Part shown: piece by piece, positions 1 to 8,881 of the stretch
Layout: every line of letters starts with the position of its first letter
How positions within the stretch are numbered: position 1 is the stretch's first letter
Assembly (NCBI RefSeq): GCF_013523055.1
Contig: NZ_JAAMQM010000005.1
Span: 186,001-250,000, forward strand
From: Pseudomonas capeferrum
Lineage (GTDB): Bacteria; Pseudomonadota; Gammaproteobacteria; Pseudomonadales; Pseudomonadaceae
Direction: 5' to 3'
Length of the DNA stretch: 64,000 nt
Translations under genes and position numbers: made by a program
The notes under the pieces: model-generated
What the model was told of the DNA's origin: nothing
Database searches by the model: none
Seen by the model: only the letters and a program-made list of their open reading frames with translations

Positions 1-2
1 GA

Positions 3-890
3 TCAAGGCTTTTGGCGTAACTTGAGCCAGATATCGACGCTGTACAAGGCCAAGCCACCCCAGATGAACATGAACGCGATCAGGGTACTGGAGGACAGGT
101 GTTCCCCAAACAACAGGATCGCTTCCAGCAAGACCAGCGTGGGCGCCACGTACTGCAAGAAGCCCAGTGTGGTGTAAGGCAAGTGCCTGGCGGCGGCATT
201 GAAGCAGACCAGCGGAACCAGGGTTACCGGACCTGCCGCGATCAGCCACAGCGCTTGCGAACTGGTATAGAAGGCCGGTTGGACACTTTCCACGCTCGGG
301 TGCAGGGCCAGCCAGCCGAGTGCCAGCGGCACCAGCATCCAGGTTTCCATTACCAAGCCGGGCAATGCAGCCACGGGTGCCTTCTTGCGGATCAAGCCGT
401 AGAAGCCGAAGGTCAGTGCCAGGACCAGGGAAACCCAGGGCAGGCTGCCCACTTGCCATACCTGTTGCGCCACGCCCGCCGCGGCCAGCGCGACGGCCAC
501 CCATTGCAGGCGGCGCAAGCGCTCGCCCAGCAGGAGCATGCCGAGCAGGACGTTGATCAGCGGATTGATGTAGTAGCCCAGGCTGGCCTCAAGCATGCGG
601 TCATTGTTCACGGCCCAGACATACGTAAGCCAGTTGCCCGCGATCAGGGTTCCACTCAAGGCCAGGATGCCCAGTCGGCCCGGGTTGTCGCGCAGCTCGC
701 GCCACCAGCCTGGATGCTTCCAGAACAGCAGCAGTACCGAGCCGAACAGCGCAGACCAGAGCACCCGATGGACAATGATTTCTACAGCCGGGACGCTTTG
801 AATTGCCTTGAAGTAAAGGGGGAAAAGCCCCCAGATGATGTAGGCGCTGAGGCCCAGGATGTACCCGCGTCGCGGGTTTGCAGCGTGCAT
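3..890 (-). CDS. rarD: RarD-type EamA family permease
   Basis: The 295-residue protein is almost entirely hydrophobic and resolves into about ten membrane segments in two EamA-like halves. The N-terminal segment GLSAYIIWGLFPLYFKAIQ is typical of the RarD (chloramphenicol-sensitive protein) branch. It is an inner-membrane transporter of the drug/metabolite superfamily; the substrate is not known. The gene is complete, with its stop codon at positions 3-5 at the window edge. It is transcribed away from srkA, which lies upstream on the same strand, 63 bases away. Confidence 0.85.
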   Translation of the reverse strand: MHAANPRRGYILGLSAYIIWGLFPLYFKAIQSVPAVEIIVHRVLWSALFGSVLLLFWKHPGWWRELRDNPGRLGILALSGTLIAGNWLTYVWAVNNDRMLEASLGYYINPLINVLLGMLLLGERLRRLQWVAVALAAAGVAQQVWQVGSLPWVSLVLALTFGFYGLIRKKAPVAALPGLVMETWMLVPLALGWLALHPSVESVQPAFYTSSQALWLIAAGPVTLVPLVCFNAAARHLPYTTLGFLQYVAPTLVLLEAILLFGEHLSSSTLIAFMFIWGGLALYSVDIWLKLRQKP

Positions 891-953
891 GCAGATTCCT
901 TGCTTGGATAGCCGATTACAGCAGCGCCTATTGTAGACAAACCGGCTCTTGTC

Positions 954-1928
954 CTAGAACAGTTTTAGCGGCTCTTCATCCAGTGCGGCGGTCTGTTCGC
1001 GCAGGGCAAGGATCTGGTCGCCCCAGTAGCGTTCCTGGCCGAACCAAGGGAAGCTGGGTGGGAACGCGGGGTCGTCCCAGCGCCGCGCCAGCCAGGCGCT
1101 GTAGTGCAATTGGCGGAGCGCGCGCAGGGGCTCGATCAGGGCCAACTGGCGCGGGTCGAAATCGTGAAACTCGTTGTAGCCGTCCATCAGCTCGGCCAAC
1201 TGGCCCAGGCGTTCGTGGCGATCGCCGGCGAGCATCATCCACAGATCCTGCACGGCCGGTCCCATGCGGCAGTCGTCGAGGTCGACGATATGGTAGGCCT
1301 CGTCGCGGTGCATCATGTTGCCGGGATGGCAATCGCCATGCAGGCGGATGTTCGAATGCGGCGTGCGGGCATAAATGGCTTCGACCCGCTTGAGCAGGTC
1401 ACGGGCCACGGATTCGAAGGCCGGCAGCAGGCCCTTGGGCACGAAATCGCCCTCCAGCAGCGTGTTCAGCGAGGCATGGCCGAAGTTGGCGATCTCCAGC
1501 GTTTCGCGATGCTGGAACGGACGCGTGGCCCCTACCGCATGCATGCGCCCCAGCAGTTGGCCCAGGCGATAGAGCTGGTCGAGGTTGCCAGGCTCCGGCG
1601 CGTGGCCGCCGCGCCGCGGGAAGAGAGTGAAGCGAAAGCCCTTGTGTTCGAACAGGGTCTGGCCTTCATGCTGCATCGGCGCCACCACCGGCACCTCGCA
1701 ATCGGCGAGTTCGGCGCTGAAGCTGTGTTCCTCGAGAATCGCGGCATCGCTCCAGCGTCCTGGACGATAGAACTTGGCGATCAGTGGCTGGGCCCCTTCG
1801 ATACCGATCTGGTAGACGCGATTCTCGTAGCTGTTCAACGCCAGTATTCGCGCGTCGCTGAGAAAGCCGATGCTTTCCACGGCATCCAGTACCAGGTCGG
1901 GGGTGAGGTTGTCGAAGGGGTGAGACAT
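954..1928 (-). CDS. srkA: stress response serine/threonine kinase SrkA (YihE family)
   Basis: This 324-residue protein has the choline/aminoglycoside-kinase fold. The catalytic loop reads HGDCHPGNMM and the metal-binding segment reads VDLDDCRMGP. These features and the N-terminal start MSHPFDNLTPD match the SrkA/YihE family, cytoplasmic Ser/Thr kinases linked to envelope stress and reactive-oxygen survival. I chose the ATG at 1928 because a GGAG ribosome site precedes it by five bases; the open frame continues upstream to 2111 but that part has low-complexity, non-family sequence. Confidence 0.88.
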   Translation of the reverse strand: MSHPFDNLTPDLVLDAVESIGFLSDARILALNSYENRVYQIGIEGAQPLIAKFYRPGRWSDAAILEEHSFSAELADCEVPVVAPMQHEGQTLFEHKGFRFTLFPRRGGHAPEPGNLDQLYRLGQLLGRMHAVGATRPFQHRETLEIANFGHASLNTLLEGDFVPKGLLPAFESVARDLLKRVEAIYARTPHSNIRLHGDCHPGNMMHRDEAYHIVDLDDCRMGPAVQDLWMMLAGDRHERLGQLAELMDGYNEFHDFDPRQLALIEPLRALRQLHYSAWLARRWDDPAFPPSFPWFGQERYWGDQILALREQTAALDEEPLKLF

Positions 1929-2002
1929 GGTGACTCCTGCAGGGGACGGCTTGCAGGCATGGTACTCCAATGGCGAAGGGCGAGCGTGGGTTTGGGCGGG
2001 GG

Positions 2003-2767
2003 CTAGAGCGGGGTCCCCAGTAAGACCTGTGACGGGTGGAATTGCGCACGCAACTCGACCCCCGCGACAATGGCCTGGCGGGCGAGCCATTCGGGCTCGG
2101 CAAAGGCACATAGCGTCTGCCCATTGCCCAGGATCAGGCGCACTTCGCTGGGCCCGTCGTCCTCGGCGAAAACGCTATCGACAGTCGCCAGCAGGCAGTT
2201 GCTGGCCGGGTCAGGGGCATCACCGGCACCCAGCAAGTCGATCCAGCCTGCCTTGAGCAGAGCCACGACGATGGTGTCCTGTGTCAGTTCCAGGCGTTCG
2301 GTGCTGTCATGCGTGATCAGCGCTTCGAGATGCAGGCCTCCGGCCAGGGCCAGGCGCACGCGATCGTAGCGCCCCTCGCGATGGATCGCGCAGACCTTGC
2401 CCTGTAATTGGTTGCGCGCGCTGGTACGCAGCATGAGGCGTCCCAGGAGGTCGAGATCGCTGGTATCGTCCGCCTCGTCGAGAATCTGCGCCTGCAAGGC
2501 CTGCAGGCGTTGATACAGGCGCAGGACCCGTTGGCCTTCGAGGGAAAGCCTCGCGCCACCGCCTCCGCGTCCTCCGGTGCTGCGCTCCACCAGTGGGTGG
2601 GCCGCCAGGTTGTTGAGTTCGTCGATGGCGTCCCAGGCACTTTTGTAGCTGATCCCCGCGGCCTTGGCCGCGCGAGTGATCGAGCCTTGCTCGGCTATGT
2701 GTTGCAGTAGCGCGATACGGTGCGGCCGACGAGCAATGTGCTGGGTCAGCGGGGCGGGCAGGGGCAT
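2003..2767 (-). CDS. modE: ModE-family molybdate-responsive regulator
   Basis: The 254-residue protein begins with a LysR-like winged helix (residues about 15-75, containing ITRAAKAAGISYKSAWDAID). Two Mop/TOBE molybdate-binding repeats follow (SARNQLQGKVCAI and, later, NGQTLCAFAEPEWL regions). This is the classic ModE architecture: a dimeric repressor of molybdate uptake that also regulates molybdoenzyme genes. Start ATG at 2767 gives the usual length; an upstream in-frame extension to 2866 overlaps comF and is unlikely. No modABC genes are in the window. Confidence 0.85.
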   Translation of the reverse strand: MPLPAPLTQHIARRPHRIALLQHIAEQGSITRAAKAAGISYKSAWDAIDELNNLAAHPLVERSTGGRGGGGARLSLEGQRVLRLYQRLQALQAQILDEADDTSDLDLLGRLMLRTSARNQLQGKVCAIHREGRYDRVRLALAGGLHLEALITHDSTERLELTQDTIVVALLKAGWIDLLGAGDAPDPASNCLLATVDSVFAEDDGPSEVRLILGNGQTLCAFAEPEWLARQAIVAGVELRAQFHPSQVLLGTPL

Positions 2768-2822
2768 GGCATCCACCGAGGCAGGGTGATGAGGCCGACG
2801 TTGCCTGCGCTCCTGGATCAAG

Positions 2823-3560
2823 TCAAGCCTGGCCGGGCTTGGGCGTGCGCGCCAGGCAGTACACATCCACCCGGCGTGCGCCTGCCTGGCGCAACAGGCT
2901 GGCCAGTGCCTGTGCGGTGGATCCCGTGGTCAGCACGTCATCGACCAACGCCAGGTGCAGACCGTCCAGCGATGGATCGGAGCACAGACGGAACGCCTGG
3001 CGCAGGTTGCGCTGTCGCGCCTTGGCATCGAGTATCTGTTGCGCTGGGGTATCGCGCGTGCGCAGCAGCAACTCGTCGTCACAGGGAATATCCAGATGGC
3101 CAGCGAGCCAGCGGGCAAGCATGCCGGCCTGGTTGAAACCCCGTTGGCGCAGTCGACTTTGGGCCATCGGTACGGACAACAGCCGATCCGGTCGCGGCAG
3201 GTCTTCGGCGAACCGGTGCCGCAGGCAATCACCCAATGCCTCTGCCATCAACCTGCCCAGCGGCCACTGCCCTCGATGCTTGAAGCGGGTGATCAATGTG
3301 TCTATCGGAAACCCGTAATGCCACAAGGCCTCGACCTTTGTAAACGCGGGTCTGCGCCGATGGCACTGGCCGCAGGTCAGGCCATGCAGAGGCAAGGGCA
3401 GGGCACAGATGCCGCATTGATCATCAAGCCATGGCAGGTCCCGTTCGCAGGCCAGGCACAAAGGGATTCGCTGTTCCGCCGGCTCATCACAGATCAAGCA
3501 TATATGGTTAATATTTGTACACTTGTAAACCAGGCTCTTAAGCAGCGGTTGACAGTACAT
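2823..3560 (-). CDS. comF: ComF family phosphoribosyltransferase-like protein
   Basis: The 245-residue protein has an N-terminal zinc-ribbon-like part with paired cysteines (CLICDE, CLACERD, CGICALPL, CGQC). The C-terminal half is a type I phosphoribosyltransferase fold with the PRPP loop ALVDDVLTTGSTAQA. ComF proteins support DNA uptake in naturally competent bacteria; in pseudomonads the role is unproven. The start MYCQPL fits the Pseudomonas family pattern. It is divergent from bioB, and a BirA-type operator lies within its first dozen codons. Confidence 0.88.
   Translation of the reverse strand: MYCQPLLKSLVYKCTNINHICLICDEPAEQRIPLCLACERDLPWLDDQCGICALPLPLHGLTCGQCHRRRPAFTKVEALWHYGFPIDTLITRFKHRGQWPLGRLMAEALGDCLRHRFAEDLPRPDRLLSVPMAQSRLRQRGFNQAGMLARWLAGHLDIPCDDELLLRTRDTPAQQILDAKARQRNLRQAFRLCSDPSLDGLHLALVDDVLTTGSTAQALASLLRQAGARRVDVYCLARTPKPGQA
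3523..3555. promoter_or_regulatory. BirA-type biotin operator
   Basis: The sequence TTGTAAACC at 3523-3531 is followed by 15 bases and then GGTTGACAG at 3547-3555. This matches the known BirA operator (TTGTAAACC, 15-16 bases, GGTTTACAA) with two mismatches in the right half-site. The right half overlaps TTGACA (3549-3554), a consensus -35 box pointing towards bioB, so bound BirA would block the promoter. The site lies inside the comF reading frame just after its start codon. Confidence 0.8.
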
Positions 3561-3649
3561 AGGGCCTTCCTTGAGTATGCGAGCTATCCGTGATGCGCTG
3601 GCGGTTTACCTGACCTGGCGCTTGTTCAAGCCTACCCAAGGAAACGCCG

Positions 3650-4708
3650 ATGAGCGCCAGCACAACTGCAACAACACGTCACGACTGGTCCCTCGCCGAG
3701 GTCAAGGCGCTGTTTCAGCAACCGTTCAATGACTTGCTGTTCCAGGCGCAAAGCGTGCACCGCGCGCATTTCGACCCGAACCGTGTCCAGGTGTCGACAC
3801 TGCTGTCGATCAAGACCGGCGCTTGCCCTGAAGACTGCAAATACTGCCCACAGTCAGGTCACTACAACACCGGGCTGGAAAAACAGAAGCTGATGGAAGT
3901 GCAGAAGGTCCTGGAGGAGGCCGCCCGGGCCAAGGCGATCGGCTCGACCCGTTTCTGCATGGGCGCCGCCTGGAAGCATCCGTCCGCCAAGGACATGCCC
4001 TATGTCCTGGAGATGGTCAAAGGCGTCAAGGCCATGGGCCTGGAAACCTGCATGACCCTCGGCCGCCTCGATCGCGACCAGACCGAAGCCCTGGCGGATG
4101 CCGGGCTGGACTACTACAACCACAACCTCGACACCTCGCCCGAGTTCTACGGCAGCATCATCACCACCCGTACCTACAGCGAGCGCCTGCAGACCCTGGC
4201 CTATGTCCGCGACGCCGGGATGAAGATCTGCTCCGGCGGCATCCTGGGCATGGGCGAGTCGCTGGACGACCGCGCCGGGCTGCTGATCCAGTTGGCCAAC
4301 CTGCCCGAGCATCCCGAGTCGGTGCCGATCAACATGCTGGTCAAGGTGGCGGGGACCCCACTGGAAAATGCCGAGGAAGTCGACCCGTTCGATTTCATCC
4401 GCATGCTGGCGGTGGCCCGTATCCTGATGCCCAAGTCGCATGTGCGGTTGTCCGCCGGGCGCGAGGCGATGAACGAACAGATGCAGGCCCTGGCGTTCAT
4501 GGCGGGCGCCAACTCCATCTTCTACGGCGAGAAACTGTTGACCACCGCCAATCCACAAGCCGACAAGGACATGCTGCTGTTCGCCCGCCTGGGCATCCAG
4601 CCCGAGGCCCGCGAGGAGCATGCCGACGAAGTCCATCAGGCCGCCATCGAACAGGCCCTGGTCGAACAACGCAGCAGCGAGCTCTTCTACAACGCCGCGT
4701 CTGCCTGA
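3650..4708 (+). CDS. bioB: biotin synthase
   Basis: BioB is the radical-SAM enzyme that inserts sulfur into dethiobiotin, the last step of biotin synthesis. The 352-residue protein shows the CxxxCxxC [4Fe-4S] ligands at C59, C63 and C66 ([10 protein letters not shown]), preceded by the family segment [11 protein letters not shown], and a further cysteine in [10 protein letters not shown]. It is the first gene of bioBFHCD, under the BirA-type operator at 3523-3555. The length is usual for the family. Confidence 0.97.
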   Translation: MSASTTATTRHDWSLAEVKALFQQPFNDLLFQAQSVHRAHFDPNRVQVSTLLSIKTGACPEDCKYCPQSGHYNTGLEKQKLMEVQKVLEEAARAKAIGSTRFCMGAAWKHPSAKDMPYVLEMVKGVKAMGLETCMTLGRLDRDQTEALADAGLDYYNHNLDTSPEFYGSIITTRTYSERLQTLAYVRDAGMKICSGGILGMGESLDDRAGLLIQLANLPEHPESVPINMLVKVAGTPLENAEEVDPFDFIRMLAVARILMPKSHVRLSAGREAMNEQMQALAFMAGANSIFYGEKLLTTANPQADKDMLLFARLGIQPEAREEHADEVHQAAIEQALVEQRSSELFYNAASA

Positions 4709-4709
4709 G

Positions 4710-5882
4710 ATGGCATTCGATCTGGCCGCGCGTCTTGCCGAGCGGCGCGCCGCGGACCTGTACCGGCAGCGGCCGCTGCTGCAAAGCCCCCAAGGCCCTG
4801 AAGTGGTCGTCGATGGTCAGAAGCTGCTGGCGTTCTGCAGCAATGACTACCTGGGGCTGGCCAATCACCCCGAGGTGGTCGCTGCCTGGCGCGCGGGCGC
4901 CGAACGCTGGGGTGTCGGTGGTGGCGCTTCGCACCTGGTCATCGGTCACAGTACCCCGCACCACGAAGTGGAGGAGGCGCTTGCCGAGCTCACCGGGCGG
5001 CCGCGCGCACTGCTGTTTTCAACTGGCTACATGGCCAATCTCGGCGCCATCACCGCGCTGGTCGGGCAAGGCGATACGGTCCTGCAAGACCGACTCAATC
5101 ATGCCTCCCTGCTCGATGCCGGTCTGCTCAGTGGCGCCCGGTTCAACCGTTACCTGCACAACGATGCCGCCAGTCTGCAGAGCCGTCTGCAACGCGCGGT
5201 AGGCAATACGCTGGTAGTCAGCGATGGCGTGTTCAGCATGGATGGCGACCTGGCCGACTTGCCCGCGCTGGCAACCGCCGCGCGCGGGCGCGGTGCATGG
5301 TTGATGGTCGACGATGCTCACGGCCTGGGTACGTTGGGCGCCAACGGCGGCGGTATTGTCGAGCACTTCGGCCTCGGGATCGAAGACGTGCCCGTGCTCA
5401 TCGGCACCTTGGGCAAGGCATGCGGGACCGCCGGCGCCTTCGTGGCGGGTAGCGAAGAGCTGATCGAGACGCTGGTGCAGTTTGCCCGGCCCTACATCTA
5501 TACGACCAGCCAGCCTCCGGCCCTGGCTTGCGCCACGCTCAAGAGCCTGGAATTGCTGCGCCGCGAGCACTGGCGCCGCGAGCACCTGGCGGCGTTGATC
5601 CGTCAGTTCCGGAAAGGCGCGCAGCGGATAGGCCTGCGCTTGATGGACAGCCCGACGCCTATCCAGCCCATTCTGGTGGGGGACAGCGCACGGGCGCTGC
5701 GGCTGTCGCGGATGCTGCGCGAGCGGGGGCTGTTGGTCACCGCGATCCGTCCCCCTACCGTGCCGGTCGGCAGTGCCCGTCTGCGAGTGACCCTCAGCGC
5801 GGCGCACAGCGAAGCGCAGGTACAGCTATTGTTGAATGCATTGGCCGAATGTCATCCACAGCTGGAGTTCGCTGATGCGTAA
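4710..5882 (+). CDS. bioF: 8-amino-7-oxononanoate synthase
   Basis: BioF condenses pimeloyl-ACP with L-alanine using PLP. The 390-residue protein has the alpha-oxoamine synthase features: [12 protein letters not shown] near residue 50, the cofactor aspartate/histidine motif VDDAHGLG, and the PLP lysine in GTLGKACG (K236). The ATG at 4710 is one base after the bioB stop, so translation is probably coupled. The open frame extends upstream within bioB, but MAFDLAARL is the family start. Confidence 0.96.
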   Translation: MAFDLAARLAERRAADLYRQRPLLQSPQGPEVVVDGQKLLAFCSNDYLGLANHPEVVAAWRAGAERWGVGGGASHLVIGHSTPHHEVEEALAELTGRPRALLFSTGYMANLGAITALVGQGDTVLQDRLNHASLLDAGLLSGARFNRYLHNDAASLQSRLQRAVGNTLVVSDGVFSMDGDLADLPALATAARGRGAWLMVDDAHGLGTLGANGGGIVEHFGLGIEDVPVLIGTLGKACGTAGAFVAGSEELIETLVQFARPYIYTTSQPPALACATLKSLELLRREHWRREHLAALIRQFRKGAQRIGLRLMDSPTPIQPILVGDSARALRLSRMLRERGLLVTAIRPPTVPVGSARLRVTLSAAHSEAQVQLLLNALAECHPQLEFADA

Positions 5883-6606
5883 TCGACTCGTTCTGCTACC
5901 TGGCTGGGGGCTGGGTACCGCGGCGCTGGAACCGCTGGCCGCCAGCCTGCGCGCTCAGGATCCGTATTTGCAGGTGGAGCTGGCGCCGTTGCCGGAGCTC
6001 GCCGTAAGCGACCCCCATGCCTGGCTGGATCACCTGGATCGCACGCTGCCGACCGACACCTGGCTGGGCGGCTGGTCCTTCGGTGGCATGCTCGCCAGTC
6101 TGCTGGCCGACCGTCGCTCGGATCATTGCTGCGGGCTGCTGACCCTGGCCACCAACCCGAGCTTCGTGGTCCGCGCCGACTGGCCGCATGCAATGGCCGG
6201 CGACACCTTCGATACCTTTCTCGATGGTTGCCGCAGCCATCATCAGGTCACTCTCAAGCGTTTTCGCAGCTTGTGCAGCGAGGGCGCCCAGATGCCGCGC
6301 AGCCTGTTGCGGCAGCTCGGCATAGGCGTGCCGGACACCGATCCGTTGTACCTGGCCAATGGCCTCGAAGTGATGAAACGGCTCGATACCCGCGCAGCGC
6401 TGCAACGTTATGCGGGGCCGCAGCTGCACCTTTTCGCCGGCAGCGACCATCTGGTCCCGGCCGAGGCAGCCCAGGACCTGAGCGATCTGCTACCCGATGT
6501 CGAAGTCGGTCTGGTCGAAGACAGTTCCCACGCCTTCTTGCTGGAATATCCTCAGGATCTGGCGGAGGGCATCAAGAGTTTCCTACATGAGGGTGGTGAT
6601 GACTGA
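5875..6606 (+). CDS. bioH: pimeloyl-ACP methyl ester carboxylesterase
   Basis: BioH removes the methyl group from pimeloyl-ACP methyl ester, ending the BioC-BioH pimelate route. The 243-residue alpha/beta hydrolase shows the nucleophile elbow GWSFGG (S68), a late aspartate in GSDHLVP (D191) and the catalytic histidine in DSSHAF (H219). The start codon overlaps the last eight bases of bioF. BioH next to BioC in one operon supports a complete pimelate branch here. Confidence 0.94.
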   Translation: MRNRLVLLPGWGLGTAALEPLAASLRAQDPYLQVELAPLPELAVSDPHAWLDHLDRTLPTDTWLGGWSFGGMLASLLADRRSDHCCGLLTLATNPSFVVRADWPHAMAGDTFDTFLDGCRSHHQVTLKRFRSLCSEGAQMPRSLLRQLGIGVPDTDPLYLANGLEVMKRLDTRAALQRYAGPQLHLFAGSDHLVPAEAAQDLSDLLPDVEVGLVEDSSHAFLLEYPQDLAEGIKSFLHEGGDD

Positions 6607-7411
6607 TCTCTCCCGGCCGACCCTGCCCGGCACGCTGCCGGACAAACGCCAGGTGGCGGCCTCTTTTTCCCGCGCGGCGGCCAGCTACGATAGCGTGGCA
6701 GCCTTGCAGCGTGCGGTCGGTGGCTATCTGCTCGAACAATTGCCTGTCGAGCCTGCGCCTTCTCGCTGGCTTGACCTGGGCAGTGGTACCGGTTTCTTCA
6801 GTCGGATGCTGGACGAGCGTTATCCTCAGGCGACCGGGGTAGCGGTGGATATCGCCGAAGGCATGTTGCGTCATGCCCGCGATGCCGGCGGCGCGAGTCT
6901 CCATGTGGCAGGCGATGCCGAGCGCCTGCCGCTGCGCGACTTGAGCGTCGATCTGGTGTTTTCCAGTCTGGCAGTGCAATGGTGCAGCCAGTTCGCCTGC
7001 GTGCTGAGCGAGGCGCAACGTGTGTTGCGTCCGGGCGGGGTGCTGGCGTTCAGCAGCTTGTGCGTGGGGACACTCGACGAATTACGCGCCAGTTGGCAAG
7101 CAGTGGATGGCATGGTGCATGTCAATCGCTTCCGCAGGTTCGAAGAGTATCAGCGTCTTTGCGGTGCCACGGGGCTGCGACTGCAGGCCTTGGAGCGCCG
7201 AGCCCATGTCCTGCACTACCCGGATGTGCGCAGCCTGACCCATGAGCTCAAGGCGCTGGGTGCCCATAACCTCAACGCCGGCCGCCCCGCCGGGCTGACC
7301 GGGCGGGCGCGCATGGCCGGCCTGTTGCAGGCCTACGAGCGATTCCGCCAGCCCGCGGGCCTGCCTGCTACCTACCAGGTGGTCTATGGCGTATTGCGCA
7401 AGCCAGCATAA
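6599..7411 (+). CDS. bioC: malonyl-ACP O-methyltransferase
   Basis: BioC methylates malonyl-ACP with SAM, disguising it as a fatty-acid primer for pimelate synthesis. The 270-residue protein has the SAM motif [14 protein letters not shown] and an N-terminal segment [17 protein letters not shown] typical of BioC. Start ATG at 6599 overlaps the bioH stop by eight bases; an alternative ATG lies 12 bases upstream in the same frame. It is the fourth gene of the operon. Confidence 0.94.
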   Translation: MTDLSRPTLPGTLPDKRQVAASFSRAAASYDSVAALQRAVGGYLLEQLPVEPAPSRWLDLGSGTGFFSRMLDERYPQATGVAVDIAEGMLRHARDAGGASLHVAGDAERLPLRDLSVDLVFSSLAVQWCSQFACVLSEAQRVLRPGGVLAFSSLCVGTLDELRASWQAVDGMVHVNRFRRFEEYQRLCGATGLRLQALERRAHVLHYPDVRSLTHELKALGAHNLNAGRPAGLTGRARMAGLLQAYERFRQPAGLPATYQVVYGVLRKPA

Positions 7412-7421
7412 GGAGAATGAA

Positions 7422-8102
7422 GTGAGCGCAGCCTATTTCATCGCAGGGACCGACACCGACGTCGGCAAGACCACCATTGCCGCCGGTTTGCTGCGTTGCG
7501 CACGGCTCAGCGGCCTGAGCACCCTTGGCGCCAAACCCGTGGCCTCCGGCTGCGTCGTGACCGCCGAAGGTTTGCGCAATCCGGACGCGCTGGCGCTGAT
7601 TGCCGAAAGCTCGCTCAGCTTGCCCTACGACCAGGTCAATCCGTTCGCCTTCGAGCCCGCCATCGCGCCGCACCTGGCTGCCAGGGAGGCCGGCACGGCT
7701 TTGACGGTGCCGACCTTGCAGGCGGCCATGCACCAAGTGCTGGCGTACAACGCCGATTTCACCCTGATCGAGGGTGCTGGGGGCTGGCGCGTGCCGCTTT
7801 CTGACCAGGCCAACCTCTCGGACCTGGCAATCGCCTTGAAGCTGCCGGTGATCCTGGTGGTAGGGGTTCGGCTGGGCTGTATCAATCATGCGTTGCTCAG
7901 CGCCGAGGCGATCCTTCGCGATGGCCTGCAATTGGCCGGCTGGGTGGCCAATATCATCGAGCCGGGTACTTCCCGTCTGGAAGAGAATCTTGCGTCCCTC
8001 GCCGAGCGACTGCCCGCGCCGTGTCTGGGCAAGGTGCCGACGCTGAAAGCACCCAGCGCTGAAGCGGTTGCGGGCCATCTGCAACTGGGCCTGCTTGGCT
8101 GA
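7422..8102 (+). CDS. bioD: dethiobiotin synthetase
   Basis: BioD closes the ureido ring of dethiobiotin using CO2 and ATP. The 226-residue protein begins with the P-loop segment AGTDTDVGKTT and carries the family motif EGAGGWRVPL. The start is a GTG at 7422, set by an AAGGAG ribosome site seven bases upstream; no suitable ATG exists because the nearby one is out of frame. It ends the operon. bioA, needed for the step before it, is not in this window. Confidence 0.95.
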   Translation: MSAAYFIAGTDTDVGKTTIAAGLLRCARLSGLSTLGAKPVASGCVVTAEGLRNPDALALIAESSLSLPYDQVNPFAFEPAIAPHLAAREAGTALTVPTLQAAMHQVLAYNADFTLIEGAGGWRVPLSDQANLSDLAIALKLPVILVVGVRLGCINHALLSAEAILRDGLQLAGWVANIIEPGTSRLEENLASLAERLPAPCLGKVPTLKAPSAEAVAGHLQLGLLG

Positions 8103-8299
8103 GCGCTTGGTGGGACTGGGGCGGACTGTCGTCGGTAGGATGTCGATCTTCCTCTTGCCCCGCTGCCTGTCAGGGCTCTTGACCTGCCATGAGTCCGTCT
8201 ATTGGATGGCACTACGCTATTAGTGTTTTAAACGGGCCTTTTCTTGGCGAGGCTGCTTTAATGGATGATGTCCGCCTACTAGTGTGATGGAGTCTCGAG

Positions 8300-8596
8300 A
8301 TGGAAATCACCGGTCATTCAGCTTTCCATGCAGGTCTCGGTGCCATCCGGGCCGGGCAGAACCGCATGGACCAGGCTGCCAGCCAGATCGCCAACGCCAC
8401 TGTTGAACATACAGCTACCAGCCAGTCGAGCGACTACCAGGCGGAACGCTTGCGCGCGGTCGATCGCAGTCAACAGCTGGACCTGGCCACCAGCACGGTC
8501 CAGGCAACGCTGGCCGCACAGGACGTCGAGCTGAGCGCCAAGGTCGCAAAGGCCTCGGACGAGTTGCTTGGCAGGTTCATCGATACTTACGCCTGA
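8300..8596 (+). CDS. small conserved protein resembling flagellar rod N-termini
   Basis: The 98-residue protein is unnamed. Its first 35 residues (GLGAIRAGQNRMDQAASQIAN) resemble the N-terminal helix of flagellar rod and hook proteins such as FlgB/FlgC/FlgG, in which a motif ending in N-(L/I)-AN starts the polypeptide. The rest is helical and polar, ending in DELLGRFIDTYA. There is no signal peptide and no flagellar gene nearby. It stands alone between the biotin operon and an acyl-CoA dehydrogenase. A coding start at 8300 follows a GAG-rich leader. Function not known. Confidence 0.7.
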   Translation: MEITGHSAFHAGLGAIRAGQNRMDQAASQIANATVEHTATSQSSDYQAERLRAVDRSQQLDLATSTVQATLAAQDVELSAKVAKASDELLGRFIDTYA

Positions 8597-8881
8597 TTCC
8601 TGGTAGCGCTTATCGCCAGACCTCGTGTCGGGCCATCGAAGTTTTGAATCTGAGTTGTCGTTTTTTCTTGCTGGATCAGGCTGTTACACGCCTGATCGAA
8701 TTCGCTTGGCCAGACGATGGCGGAAATACCATTTTTGGCGGCGCAAATGCCATCTTCGTCATACCTTGACAAGGTTTCTATCTAAACGTAAGTTTCAAAC
8801 AACTGTTTGATCGAGAGCCGGCAAGAGCTTGGTCGGTGTCAGGCGGTCTTACTAACCGGTCTCTTCACGAGGTTCATCGCT

